A DNA stretch of 64,000 bases from Halobacillus yeomjeoni. Its GTDB lineage: Bacteria; Bacillota; Bacilli; Bacillales; Halobacillaceae. The stretch covers positions 1 through 64,000 of the forward strand of contig NZ_JAIVAI010000001.1 in NCBI RefSeq assembly GCF_020171525.1, in the 5' to 3' direction. The translations under genes and the position numbers were made by a program. The notes beneath the pieces were generated by a model. It did no database searches. It had not been told where the DNA came from and was given only the letters and a program-made list of their open reading frames with translations. This document shows, in pieces, positions 53,135 through 61,856 of this stretch (positions are counted from its first letter, which is position 1; every line of letters begins with the position of its first letter).

Positions 53135-54721
53135 GTGAAACTATGGTATGGTGGGAAAATATACACGATGAAAACAGAAGGTGAATGGGTGGAATCTGTG
53201 GTGACTGATCGGGGTACGATTGTTGGAGTGGGACAAACCCAGGAACTATATGATAAATATAAAGATAAAATCGAAACAGAATATGATTTAAAAGGCGCGG
53301 TCATGTACCCTGGTTTTACAGATAGTCATCTTCATATAATTGGACACGGTGAGCGGTTGATGCGTCTGGATTTATCTTTCATGAAGTCAGCCGAAGAAGT
53401 GAAGCAGGCTTTGAAACAACATACCGAGCAGTTGAACCCCGGGGAATGGATCATCGGTGATGGCTGGAACGAAAATCAGTGGGAGGAAAAGAGAATTATA
53501 CATAAAGATGAATTGGATGCCATTTCATCCGATCATCCTATGATGCTCACAAGGGTTTGTCGACACGCAGTGCTTGCAAATACAAAAGCCATGAACCTTG
53601 CAGGAATCACAAAAGATACAGCAGATCCACAAGGTGGTGTAATTGAACGTGATGATCAAGGAGAGGCGACTGGTTATTTCCATGATCAGGCTCAAGAAAT
53701 GATCAAAGATGCTATGCCTGAAGTCACTCCTGACTATTTACGAAAAGCCATCAAGTTAGCTGTCCATGATATGCATACGTATGGACTGGTCGGCGGCCAC
53801 AGTGAAGATTTGAATTACTATGGAGGTTTCAAAAAGACGTACGATGCCTTTACGGATGTCATCCAAAGAAGTGGTCTGAAATTCAGAGCTCATCTACTTG
53901 TCCATCACAAAGTAATCGAGGATGTCGATGCTGAAGAACTTGGTTATAAACAAGGGACAGAATTTGTAGAGCTTGGTCCTTTGAAAATTTTCTCGGATGG
54001 AGCTTTAGGGGGAAGGACCGCTTGGCTTACAGAGAGTTATTCGGATGCTCCTGATAAATACGGTGTGGCGATCCACACAAATGAGGAACTGGAAGCGCTT
54101 GTGTTGGAAGCAAGAAAAAGGGATATGCCCGTAGCCGTCCATGCAATAGGGGATGGGGCGGTAGAAGCTGTAGCAGATGCGATTGCTGCTCACCCGTTGA
54201 AAAACGGGGAAAGGGACCGTATTATTCATGCGCAAATCCTGAGACCAGAGCTTATAGAGAAATTAAGAAAAATGGACATCGTTCTTGATATACAACCGAC
54301 TTTTGTAGCCTCGGATTTTCCGTGGGTCATCGAGAGGATAGGGAATGTCCGCTTGAAAAATTCCTACTCATGGAAAACGCTTCTGGATGCAGGTATCAGG
54401 TGTGCGGGTGGTTCGGATGCACCGATTGAAGAAATCAACCCTCTGTTAGGAATCAGAGCAGCAGTCGATCGTAGAGCTACGTATGATAATCAAGTGTATC
54501 AGACAGAAGAAAGGTTATCCGTATTTGAAGCCATTTCTCTCTATACTAAAGGTAGTGCACAAGCCATTTCACGTGAAGATTCTCAAGGGATCATCGAAGA
54601 AGGATTCAGTGCAGACTTTACGGTACTCGATAGGGATTTATTTGCATTGAAATCACATGAGCTGGCTGATGCTAATGTGACGATGACGGTTGTTGATGGC
54701 GATATCGTGTATCAAAGGTAA
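53135..54721 (+). CDS. ytcJ: YtcJ-type amidohydrolase (metal-dependent hydrolase)
   Basis: Amidohydrolase-superfamily enzyme of 528 residues. Metal-site motifs are YPGFTDSHLHIIGHG (about residue 65), the central KIFSDGALGGRTAWL, PVAVHAIGDGAVE (about 335), HAQILRPELIEKL and RCAGGSDAPIEEINPL (about 430). The YtcJ/LAF3 subgroup hydrolyses amide bonds of small molecules, but the substrate here is unknown. The GTG at 53135 is chosen because AAGGGTGG ends six bases before it; an ATG at 53129 touches the ribosome site. Confidence 0.9.
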   Translation: MKLWYGGKIYTMKTEGEWVESVVTDRGTIVGVGQTQELYDKYKDKIETEYDLKGAVMYPGFTDSHLHIIGHGERLMRLDLSFMKSAEEVKQALKQHTEQLNPGEWIIGDGWNENQWEEKRIIHKDELDAISSDHPMMLTRVCRHAVLANTKAMNLAGITKDTADPQGGVIERDDQGEATGYFHDQAQEMIKDAMPEVTPDYLRKAIKLAVHDMHTYGLVGGHSEDLNYYGGFKKTYDAFTDVIQRSGLKFRAHLLVHHKVIEDVDAEELGYKQGTEFVELGPLKIFSDGALGGRTAWLTESYSDAPDKYGVAIHTNEELEALVLEARKRDMPVAVHAIGDGAVEAVADAIAAHPLKNGERDRIIHAQILRPELIEKLRKMDIVLDIQPTFVASDFPWVIERIGNVRLKNSYSWKTLLDAGIRCAGGSDAPIEEINPLLGIRAAVDRRATYDNQVYQTEERLSVFEAISLYTKGSAQAISREDSQGIIEEGFSADFTVLDRDLFALKSHELADANVTMTVVDGDIVYQR

Positions 54722-54805
54722 AAGTTTCGAGCTCTCTTGAGGGTTCAACATCGCCACAAAAGAAGCTTGCGGCACGAATTCATGATTGAATAATAGACCA
54801 AAAAT

Positions 54806-54839
54806 AAAAGCCGGGCTTGTATAAAGCCCGGCTTTTTTA
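54806..54839. terminator. bidirectional terminator between ytcJ and the NAD kinase gene
   Basis: AAAAGCCGGGCTT and AAGCCCGGCTTTT form a 13-bp stem with loop GTATA and T/A tails on both sides. Confidence 0.92.
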
Positions 54840-54841
54840 TC

Positions 54842-55645
54842 TTATAGGAAAGTTCGTTTGACTCGATCCCAGTAGGTATTGTTTTTAAGTTTTACTGTTC
54901 TAATGACATGATCACTAAGTTTGATCGTCAACTCTTTAATGTTACGTATGGAATATGCTTCATTATCCAATCCGATAATCGGATGATCGTTACCATCTTG
55001 TCGGACATTGAGGGTTAATGCTCTCTCTCCGCTCAGTATAAAGGACGATCCTAATGTCCGGAAGCGGTTGTTGTTTAGTGAAGCCAGCTCACTTACCTGG
55101 AAGCAGGGAAGTTTTGGATCGACAACCGCTCCTTGGACGGATTTGTTGTAACCGGTGCTTCCTGTAGGAGTTGCCACAATCAACCCATCCCCACGGAACG
55201 TCTCAAAATGAAGATCATCGATGTAAACGTCGATATCAATCGATTTGATCAGAGTAGAACGGACACTGCATTCATTCAGACAGTGGTAGGTAGATTCATT
55301 ATTTACAGTGGCTTCAATGACCGGGAATTTTCGTACTTCTACTTCAGCGTTTCTCATGGATGCAACCATCTCATCATGATCATCTATGTCAAAATCGCAA
55401 TACAAACCGGCTTCATTTTTACTCCGTACGCCTACGTATAGACAATCCTGTCTGAAGCCAGTCTTTCTTACCGCTTGTAAGAAGGTACCATCTCCACCAA
55501 CAGCAACAATGATATTAGCGTCCTTGGAGTGTTCAACTATTTGGAATTCATTATCTCTCGCCAACTGAAATAATGGCTCGAGCTTCTCATCCAGTTCTTT
55601 GTTTGGGTGATAATAAAAGAATAAGTTTCTACGTTGATCAGACAC
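54842..55645 (-). CDS. nadK: NAD kinase (PpnKB type)
   Basis: Makes NADP from NAD with ATP; 267 residues, the same as the second NAD kinase of B. subtilis. The signature VAVGGDGTFLQAVRKTGF (about residue 45) and the NE/D motif CLNECSVRS are followed by VATPTGSTGYNKSVQGAVVD and LSGERALTLNVRQDG. The start is GTG at 55645, behind AAGGAGGAATAATC. The longer frame to 55687 begins upstream of this ribosome site. Convergent with ytcJ. Confidence 0.93.
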   Translation of the reverse strand: MSDQRRNLFFYYHPNKELDEKLEPLFQLARDNEFQIVEHSKDANIIVAVGGDGTFLQAVRKTGFRQDCLYVGVRSKNEAGLYCDFDIDDHDEMVASMRNAEVEVRKFPVIEATVNNESTYHCLNECSVRSTLIKSIDIDVYIDDLHFETFRGDGLIVATPTGSTGYNKSVQGAVVDPKLPCFQVSELASLNNNRFRTLGSSFILSGERALTLNVRQDGNDHPIIGLDNEAYSIRNIKELTIKLSDHVIRTVKLKNNTYWDRVKRTFL

Positions 55646-55884
55646 GATTATTCCTCCTTTATAGGTGCTATTTTGCCATTTTATCATTTAAAATATGAAA
55701 CCGCACACAATTTTCCTAAAAATCTGTATAATACTTGATTGTTGAATAGGAAGAAAGTTTTCGATATGGTTAATATAGAAACGTATGCAGGTGATGAAGG
55801 ATATTCAATTGGCGCATTCTTGTTTGTCATGAAACGGATGCGTCAATTTGTTTTCAAGATCACGGAAGTGAAGGAGAATAACAA

Positions 55885-56874
55885 ATGAAGCAAGAACATG
55901 TAGAAAAATTATTTCAATGGATTGATGAGACCTCTACTACAGTTTCTCACGATATGAACTTAACTTACTTAGAAGCGGTAGCTGAGACTTTAGATGTATT
56001 GTTCAATGACCGACCTTTCGAGGATATGAATAAAGAGCTCAGTACCAAACTTACGAATGAGTTGACCAAAATAAATAAAAATGACTTTGAAAAAGAAGAA
56101 GTCCGCAAGGCGGTACAGCTTGCCATCCTGAAAGGGATGAAAGGAGCTACCCAGCAACAGCACCTGATCACTCCAGATTCGGTCGCTATGTTTATGGGGT
56201 ATCTGGCTTCGAAATTATTCGAAGGAAAAGAACAGCTGAAATTATTTGATTTAGCATCTGGTTCAGGTAACCTGCTTACTTCTGTCATGAACCAATTGGA
56301 GATGCCGCTGACAGCCTATGCAAGTGAAGTGGACCCTACGCTTATCCAGCTGGCGGTTGCGAATGCGAATCTGCAAAAAAACAATATAGAGTTTTTCCAC
56401 CAGGATAGCTTACGCCCATTCTTGATGGAGCCGGTTGATTTTGTTTTAGCTGATCTACCCGTCGGATATTATCCTGATGATGTACAGGCAGCGAGGTATG
56501 AACTGAAATCGGATGAAGGTCATTCCTATGCCCACCATCTATTCATTGAGCAAGGTTTGAATTATGTCAAAGAAGGCGGCTATCTCATGTTCATCGTTCC
56601 GAACTTTTTATTTGATAGCGATCAATCAAAAAGTTTGAATGCTTTCTTGCGGGAACATGCTCATATCGTCGGAATGCTGCAATTGTCCGATTCATTATTC
56701 AAAAATGAAAAGCATGGAAAAAGTATCCTGATTTTACAAAAGAAAGGTCCAGAAACGAAAAAGCCTAAACAAGCTTTGCTGGTCAAACTGCCTTCCTTTA
56801 AAAACCCTGATGCGATGTCGGATATATTGGCTCAGATGAATCAGTGGTTCAGTGATTATAAAGCGACACAATAG
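55885..56874 (+). CDS. ytxK: YtxK, class I SAM-dependent (N6-adenine-like) methyltransferase
   Basis: Protein of 329 residues. A helical N-terminal 100 residues is followed by a methyltransferase core: LKLFDLASGSGNLLTSVMNQ is the SAM loop (about residue 119), ASEVDPTLIQLA is motif II, and VLADLPVGYYPDD (about 190) replaces the NPPY motif of N6-adenine methyltransferases. FLFDSDQSKSLNAFLREHA matches the HsdM-like end. B. subtilis YtxK, just before ackA, has the same DLPVGYYP motif, so the change is a family trait. Its substrate is unknown. The ATG follows AAGGAGAATAACAA. Confidence 0.9.
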   Translation: MKQEHVEKLFQWIDETSTTVSHDMNLTYLEAVAETLDVLFNDRPFEDMNKELSTKLTNELTKINKNDFEKEEVRKAVQLAILKGMKGATQQQHLITPDSVAMFMGYLASKLFEGKEQLKLFDLASGSGNLLTSVMNQLEMPLTAYASEVDPTLIQLAVANANLQKNNIEFFHQDSLRPFLMEPVDFVLADLPVGYYPDDVQAARYELKSDEGHSYAHHLFIEQGLNYVKEGGYLMFIVPNFLFDSDQSKSLNAFLREHAHIVGMLQLSDSLFKNEKHGKSILILQKKGPETKKPKQALLVKLPSFKNPDAMSDILAQMNQWFSDYKATQ

Positions 56875-56896
56875 TGAGAAAATAACGAATATAAGA

Positions 56897-56910
56897 AGTA
56901 AACGTTATCA
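56897..56910 (+). promoter_or_regulatory. candidate cre site upstream of ackA
   Basis: AGTAAACGTTATCA agrees with the cre consensus TGWAANCGNTNWCA except at the first position. It is nearly the same as the cre box described upstream of B. subtilis ackA, where CcpA activates transcription. It lies about 90 bases before the start codon. Confidence 0.65.
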
Positions 56911-57000
56911 TTGCCCGATGAACTTGAAAATGACCAGAACGGGTGATTAAATGGTAATGGTAGAAACACACGAACCTAATCTTTAAGGGGTTGAGCAACT

Positions 57001-58191
57001 TTGAGTAATAAAATACTATCTATAAATGCTGGAAGTTCATCATTGAAATTCCAATTGATTGAAATGCCTGAAGAAGCGGTCATTACTAAAGGCTTGGTCG
57101 AGCGCATCGGCTTAGATGATGCAGTATTCACTATCGAGGTGGATGGTGAGAAGGATAAAACAATTGCAGATATTCCGGATCATGGAGTAGCAGTCAAAAT
57201 GCTGCTTGATAAACTGACAAGCACCGGAATCATCAATTCACTTGATGAGATCAATGGTGTCGGGCACCGTGTCGTACATGGTGGAGAACGATTCAGTGAA
57301 TCTGTTCTGATTAATGAAGAAGTCATCAATGAGATTGAAGAAGTATCGGATCTGGCACCTTTGCATAACCCTGCAAACTTGACTGGTATCCGTTCCTTCC
57401 GTGAAGTACTGCCAAATGTACCTCACGTAGCAGTCTTTGACACGGCTTTCCACCAGTCCATGCCGGAACAGTCTTACCTTTACAGCCTGCCTTATGAGTA
57501 CTATGAGAAATATGGCATCCGTAAATACGGTTTCCACGGAACGTCACACAAATATGTATCTGAACGAGCGGCAGAAATGCTGGGCCGTCCTGTAGATCAG
57601 CTTCGACTGCTTTCCTGCCACTTAGGTAATGGCGCAAGTATTGCTGCTATTGAGGGTGGAAAGTCCATTGATACATCCATGGGATTCACACCCTTAGCAG
57701 GTGTGACGATGGGCACACGTTCAGGCAATATCGACCCAGCTTTGATTCCATTTATTATGGAGAAGACTGGGAAAACGGCGAATGAAGTTATGAATGTATT
57801 GAACAAGGAAAGTGGTATGCTTGCTCTTTCCGGATTCTCCAGTGACCTTCGTGATATCGAAGATCGTGCAGAAGAAGGAGACGAGCGTGCTGAATTAGCT
57901 CTCGAGGTCTTTGCTGCCCGTATTCACAAATATATCGGATCTTATGCTGCCCGTATGCACGGAATCGATGGCATCATCTTCACGGCTGGTGTAGGTGAGA
58001 ACAGTACAGCGATTCGTGAACGAGTACTGAAAGGTCTTGAGTTTATGGGGGTTTATTGGGATCCTTCCTTGAACCAAGTCCGCGGGAAAGAAGCCTTTGT
58101 GAACTACCCGCACTCACCAGTGAAAGTCATGATCATTCCGACAAACGAAGAAGTCATGATTGCTCGTGACACTGTTGAAAAAGGATTATAA
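57001..58191 (+). CDS. ackA: acetate kinase
   Basis: Converts acetyl phosphate to acetate with ATP formation; 396 residues, the usual length. Conserved blocks are [17 protein letters not shown] at the front, [76 protein letters not shown] and the late FTAGVGENS. The start is TTG at 57001, behind AAGGGGTTGAGCAACT. It follows ytxK, with a cre-like box in between. Confidence 0.96.
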   Translation: MSNKILSINAGSSSLKFQLIEMPEEAVITKGLVERIGLDDAVFTIEVDGEKDKTIADIPDHGVAVKMLLDKLTSTGIINSLDEINGVGHRVVHGGERFSESVLINEEVINEIEEVSDLAPLHNPANLTGIRSFREVLPNVPHVAVFDTAFHQSMPEQSYLYSLPYEYYEKYGIRKYGFHGTSHKYVSERAAEMLGRPVDQLRLLSCHLGNGASIAAIEGGKSIDTSMGFTPLAGVTMGTRSGNIDPALIPFIMEKTGKTANEVMNVLNKESGMLALSGFSSDLRDIEDRAEEGDERAELALEVFAARIHKYIGSYAARMHGIDGIIFTAGVGENSTAIRERVLKGLEFMGVYWDPSLNQVRGKEAFVNYPHSPVKVMIIPTNEEVMIARDTVEKGL

Positions 58192-58196
58192 TAATT

Positions 58197-58242
58197 AAAA
58201 AAGCAATTGTCAGCCTTTTCTGGTTGGCAATTGCTTTTTTTT
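58197..58242 (+). terminator. terminator after ackA
   Basis: AAAAGCAATTGTCAGCC and GGTTGGCAATTGCTTTT pair with one mismatch around TTTTCT, followed by TTTTTG. Confidence 0.9.
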
Positions 58243-58297
58243 GAAGATTCAGGCTACAATTAAAGAAACGGTTTATCGGATGAGGGGAGTGGTCATG

Positions 58298-59128
58298 ATG
58301 TCACAACAAAGAGTACATACTGATGTGAAAAAATGGTTGAAGCAATATCAAAATTATCAAGCCAACGATTTTGAAAGAGTTTATGACGATTGGATGCACC
58401 AGACGTTTGACAATATGGATCCAGGTATTAAAGAGAAGTTTTTTTCTAAGCTGGATACATGGTTTTTCCACACTCATGCTTTTTTACAAGGGACGTCCTT
58501 TCAAATGGATGCTAGGGAACGCATCCTCACACTGGGCAGGGTTTTTGCAGAAAATGTAGATACGATTGAAGATCTTCAATCCGAATTGACGGTTGATCAA
58601 CTGACTTACATAGCCAATCAACAAATTACACGCGGGAGACTTTACTCATTTGCTCAAGGGGGGCTGACCGGAACAGGAGGATGGCTTTTGCTTGGGCTGG
58701 ATTACCCTCTGATGATGTTGATGAATATCAGAGCCGTTCAACTGGTAGGCCTGACTTTTGGTCATGAAATGAACCATCCTTATGAAATGATGATTTCCTT
58801 GAAAGTGTTTCATGCAGCCACTCTACCAAAACGATTACAGGCAGCTGCCTGGAGAGATTTAATGGATGAGGTTGAACGTAAAGAGAATCCTTTCATATTT
58901 GATGGTGATGACCAGCTGACCAATGAAGCCTGGCTTGAACAGCCCATTAAACAAGGGTTCAAGTCTTTATTCATACTGATGTTCAGAAAAAAAATATTTC
59001 AAGGGGTCCCGTTCATTAGTATTGCTATAGGTGCCTACTCCAATTATCAGTTGACAAAACAAGTAACTGACTTTGCTATGAAGTTTTATCAATATCGACA
59101 CTTGAAAATGAAAGAAGGAGAGCTTTAA
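58298..59128 (+). CDS. EcsC family protein
   Basis: Protein of 276 residues. The EcsC-family core is clear: QGGLTGTGGWLLLGLDYPLM (about 119-138), followed by NIRAVQLVGLTFGHEMN, and a later weakly hydrophobic KIFQGVPFISIAIGAYSNYQ. Family members sit at the membrane and are of unknown mechanism; EcsC itself is encoded with the EcsAB transporter, which is not here. Start ATG at 58298 (MSQQRVHTD), eight bases after GAGGGGAG; the adjacent ATG at 58295 is possible. Two bases separate it from moaB. Confidence 0.85.
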   Translation: MSQQRVHTDVKKWLKQYQNYQANDFERVYDDWMHQTFDNMDPGIKEKFFSKLDTWFFHTHAFLQGTSFQMDARERILTLGRVFAENVDTIEDLQSELTVDQLTYIANQQITRGRLYSFAQGGLTGTGGWLLLGLDYPLMMLMNIRAVQLVGLTFGHEMNHPYEMMISLKVFHAATLPKRLQAAAWRDLMDEVERKENPFIFDGDDQLTNEAWLEQPIKQGFKSLFILMFRKKIFQGVPFISIAIGAYSNYQLTKQVTDFAMKFYQYRHLKMKEGEL

Positions 59129-59130
59129 CA

Positions 59131-59643
59131 ATGTCTGTCAGCGAACACAAAAAACAGGCGCCTGGTAGCGTGAGATGTACAGTTATTACAGTGAGTGATA
59201 CGAGGACATTAAATACAGACAAAAGCGGTCATTTAATGATGGAGTTTTTGGAAGCTGACAATCACCATGTCATTGAATATTCTATAATCAAAGATGATTA
59301 TGATCATATTGTTGAAACAGTGAAATCAGCTGTCGAAAATTCAGAAGTTGATGCGGTGATATTGAATGGAGGGACCGGCATTTCAAAAAGAGATGTATCG
59401 GTTGAGGCCGTTCAATCCGTACTTACTAAAGAAGTTCCAGGGTTTGGAGAATTGTTCAGAATGCTGAGCTATAAAGAAGACATCGGCACTGCCGCTATTT
59501 TATCACGCGCTGTAGCCGGGGTCTGTGAAACTACTGCAGTTTTTTCCATCCCTGGTTCAAGCGGTGCAGTAAAACTTGCAATGAACCGCTTGATTCTTCC
59601 GGAACTGCCCCACATCATACATGAAATTAAAAAAGACCAGTAA
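59131..59643 (+). CDS. moaB: molybdenum cofactor biosynthesis protein MoaB
   Basis: Molybdopterin-adenylation-type protein of 170 residues (MoaB/Mog fold). VRCTVITVSDTRTLNTDKSG is the family start, AVILNGGTGISKRDVSVEAV (about 75-94) is the signature binding loop, PGFGELFRMLSYKEDIGTAA follows, and FSIPGSSGAVKLAMNRLILP is the last conserved block. No other molybdenum-cofactor gene is nearby; the isolated moaB is also seen in B. subtilis. The ATG follows GAAGGAGAGCTTTAACA. Confidence 0.93.
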   Translation: MSVSEHKKQAPGSVRCTVITVSDTRTLNTDKSGHLMMEFLEADNHHVIEYSIIKDDYDHIVETVKSAVENSEVDAVILNGGTGISKRDVSVEAVQSVLTKEVPGFGELFRMLSYKEDIGTAAILSRAVAGVCETTAVFSIPGSSGAVKLAMNRLILPELPHIIHEIKKDQ

Positions 59644-59644
59644 A

Positions 59645-59677
59645 AACCGCCTTATCATAAGAGAAGGCGGTTTTATA
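59645..59677. terminator. bidirectional terminator between moaB and uspA
   Basis: AAACCGCCTT and AAGGCGGTTT pair around ATCATAAGAG, followed by TATATC. Shared by convergent genes. Confidence 0.8.
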
Positions 59678-60136
59678 TCACTCTTCGGGGGGTTTTTGGT
59701 CCGGACGTACAACGAGGACATCACATGTAGCATAACGAGTGATGTGCTCTGACACACTACCGATGAAAAACCGCTCCATTGCGCTCAGACCGGTAGCTCC
59801 ACAAATAATTAAATCTGCTTTATGTTTCGGAGCCATATCTTTGGCGATTTTAACTTTAGGAGATCCATATTCAATGTCAATCGCCACCTTTGTCACTCCT
59901 GCTTTTTCAGCTTTCTGCTGGTATTCGTTGAGGAGGTCCGAGGCATATTGCTCTGCACGCACAGCCAGGGAACGATCATAAGCTTCTACAGTTGCGAAGG
60001 CACGTGTGTCGACAACGTGTGCAAGAATCAATTTAGCATCATTACGATTGGCGATATCAATTGCTTTGTTGAAAGCAACCTCAGCCGTTTCTGATCCATC
60101 TACAGCAACTACAATATCCTTATACTCAAATGTCAT
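59678..60136 (-). CDS. universal stress protein UspA family
   Basis: Protein of 152 residues. It begins YKDIVVAVDGSETAEVAFNK, a USP strand-turn-helix, and ends with the ATP-binding signature ICGATGLSAMERFFIGSVSE and ITRYATCDVLVVRPDQ. The intact G-x2-G-x9-G-S motif marks it as an ATP-binding USP. The ATG follows AAAGGGGACATCCATT. A general stress role is inferred from the family. Confidence 0.92.
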   Translation of the reverse strand: MTFEYKDIVVAVDGSETAEVAFNKAIDIANRNDAKLILAHVVDTRAFATVEAYDRSLAVRAEQYASDLLNEYQQKAEKAGVTKVAIDIEYGSPKVKIAKDMAPKHKADLIICGATGLSAMERFFIGSVSEHITRYATCDVLVVRPDQKPPEE

Positions 60137-60255
60137 AATGGATGTCCCCTTTCTATTCGCTTACATTTATTATAACATGTTCCAATTCAACATAGACCAA
60201 CTGTTAACAGCATATTTTGACTGGTTTTGTAAAGATTAATAGCGGAGGTGAAGAA

Positions 60256-60381
60256 ATGGGAAAGAAACCTAAAAATCCGATAGAACAAGAGCTGGCTGGA
60301 GAACAACAGCTGCTTTCTGCATTGAATGAAAGTTATCGTTCCGATCAAGAAGTGGAAAGAAAAGAAAAACCAAATAAATAA
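60256..60381 (+). CDS. small charged protein (41 aa)
   Basis: A short frame with an excellent ribosome site (GGAGGTGAAGAA) before ATG at 60256. It encodes MGKKPKNPIEQELAGEQQLL, then SALNESYRSDQEVERKEKPN and a final K. It is highly charged, mostly helical and has no hydrophobic segment. A terminator follows three bases after the stop. No family recognised; size and composition resemble small spore- or stress-associated proteins of Bacillaceae (inference). Confidence 0.6.
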   Translation: MGKKPKNPIEQELAGEQQLLSALNESYRSDQEVERKEKPNK

Positions 60382-60383
60382 AT

Positions 60384-60418
60384 GAATCCCCATTACCTTG
60401 AAGGTGATGGGGAGTTTT
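60384..60418. terminator. terminator shared by the 41-aa gene and the NCS1 permease gene
   Basis: TCCCCATTACCTT and AAGGTGATGGGGA pair with one wobble position and almost no loop, followed by GTTTTAA. It lies between the convergent genes. Confidence 0.82.
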
Positions 60419-60420
60419 AA

Positions 60421-61752
60421 TCAATCAACGTTAACATAGCCAAAGCGTTTCATAATGAGAGGATACAGTACAAAGATCGATAGAAAGGTCACGAAGCCAG
60501 GGGATACTTCATTAGGCAGCACGAAGTAAAGAATACAACCTGTTCCTATTGTGACTAATGCCCACGGGTTGATACCGGTGGTTCTTGTCAATTGTTCTAA
60601 TGATTTTCCAGTAAGTGTTGATCTTTTTACGATTATATAGTCACTCACAATAACGGCTGAAATGGGGATGATCAATCCGCCTAGTAAAGATATAAAGGCT
60701 TCTGCCTCATTTACAAGGGCCGGAAACCCACTTAGAATGACTCCTGAAATCCCAAAAATCATTGCGCTTTTGATCCTCGACAAAGAACTGAAGGTATTCA
60801 GCAGACTATATCCACCAGTGTAAGCATTACTGATATTGATAGATATCATTGAAATAATGGCTGTTAGCGTAATAATGGAAATCAAAATGACGGATTCCGT
60901 TTGATTGCTGGCTGATACATAAGGGTTTATATTTTGAAATAGATAAGCAGAGGCACACCCGATCACTGCTGTAATAAAGAAGCCGATACTGTTTCCGATA
61001 AACAATCCAAAAAAACCATGTTTCGGGGACTTTGCATATCTGGTCATATCAGCTGAAGCACTGACCCCGGACACATATTGAACGAAGGCCAGACTTGAAA
61101 AAAACACCATGCTCATTATTGAACCTTCGAATGCGCTGTTGTGAAGCACGTACCATGAAGTGGAGGCTTCGTTTGTAGTAAAGTAAATATAAAGTATAGT
61201 CGCTTCTCCAAGAATGAGAAAAGGAAGAAAGTATGTCGTCGCTTTTTTTACTGCATCAAATCCGATGACTGCAAGAAGCACCATAAGGGTTGAGAGCGGA
61301 AGAGAGAGGAAAATGAATGGAATTTCATTTCCAGTCATCCTTAAAAATAATTGCTGTAGAACATACGTCCCTCCTATCGTTTGGACGCTGAACCAATAAA
61401 GAGAGGTAATACTCCGAATTGGAGAAGATAAAAACCGAGCTCCTTGTACCCCGAGCATCGATCGGATTGCATACTGGGCCGGTATTCCCAAACGTGCCCC
61501 AGGTAAAGATAAATAAGAAACGAAAAGGAAACCGAAACATGCTCCGATACTTGTGGCTGTAACCGCGCTCCAGAAAGACAAGCCGCCTTCCAGTACAGCC
61601 AGCGCAGGGATCAAAAAGTTGCCGGCATTAGCGGCAATAGCGATCTGAATGAAGGCATATTGATACCAGGCGGTTGTTCTCATATGCTCGGGTACAGCTT
61701 CCAGCCCATAGGTTTCAAGGGTTCTTTTTTTAGGTGAAGTTGAGTCAATCAT
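60421..61752 (-). CDS. NCS1-family purine/cytosine-type permease
   Basis: Membrane transporter of 443 residues with about 12 hydrophobic segments. The family front is GLEAVPEHMRTTAWYQYAFI, then IAANAGNFLIPALAVLEGGL and FLFVSYLSLPGARLGIPAQY. Middle and late segments (SAFEGSIMSMVFFSSLAFVQ, SASADMTRYAKSPKHGFFGL, and VVSDYIIVKRSTLTG) are also typical of NCS1 cytosine/purine transporters. The specific substrate is not fixed. The ATG at 61752 is preceded by AAAGGA ten bases upstream; a GTG at 61761 is too close. Confidence 0.87.
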   Translation of the reverse strand: MIDSTSPKKRTLETYGLEAVPEHMRTTAWYQYAFIQIAIAANAGNFLIPALAVLEGGLSFWSAVTATSIGACFGFLFVSYLSLPGARLGIPAQYAIRSMLGVQGARFLSSPIRSITSLYWFSVQTIGGTYVLQQLFLRMTGNEIPFIFLSLPLSTLMVLLAVIGFDAVKKATTYFLPFLILGEATILYIYFTTNEASTSWYVLHNSAFEGSIMSMVFFSSLAFVQYVSGVSASADMTRYAKSPKHGFFGLFIGNSIGFFITAVIGCASAYLFQNINPYVSASNQTESVILISIITLTAIISMISINISNAYTGGYSLLNTFSSLSRIKSAMIFGISGVILSGFPALVNEAEAFISLLGGLIIPISAVIVSDYIIVKRSTLTGKSLEQLTRTTGINPWALVTIGTGCILYFVLPNEVSPGFVTFLSIFVLYPLIMKRFGYVNVD

Positions 61753-61856
61753 GACTTGCACGTCCTTTCTGCCGAACTAATTGTACAGAACGAACATTAC
61801 TATGTAAATATATCCGGTTCTCTATATACTCATAAACGTCGTAGGAGGAATGAACA

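Noticed and set aside
52894-53304. 136-codon minus-strand frame between thiI and ytcJ
   Set aside because: Overlaps the ends of two well-supported genes and a terminator, and has no recognisable protein features.
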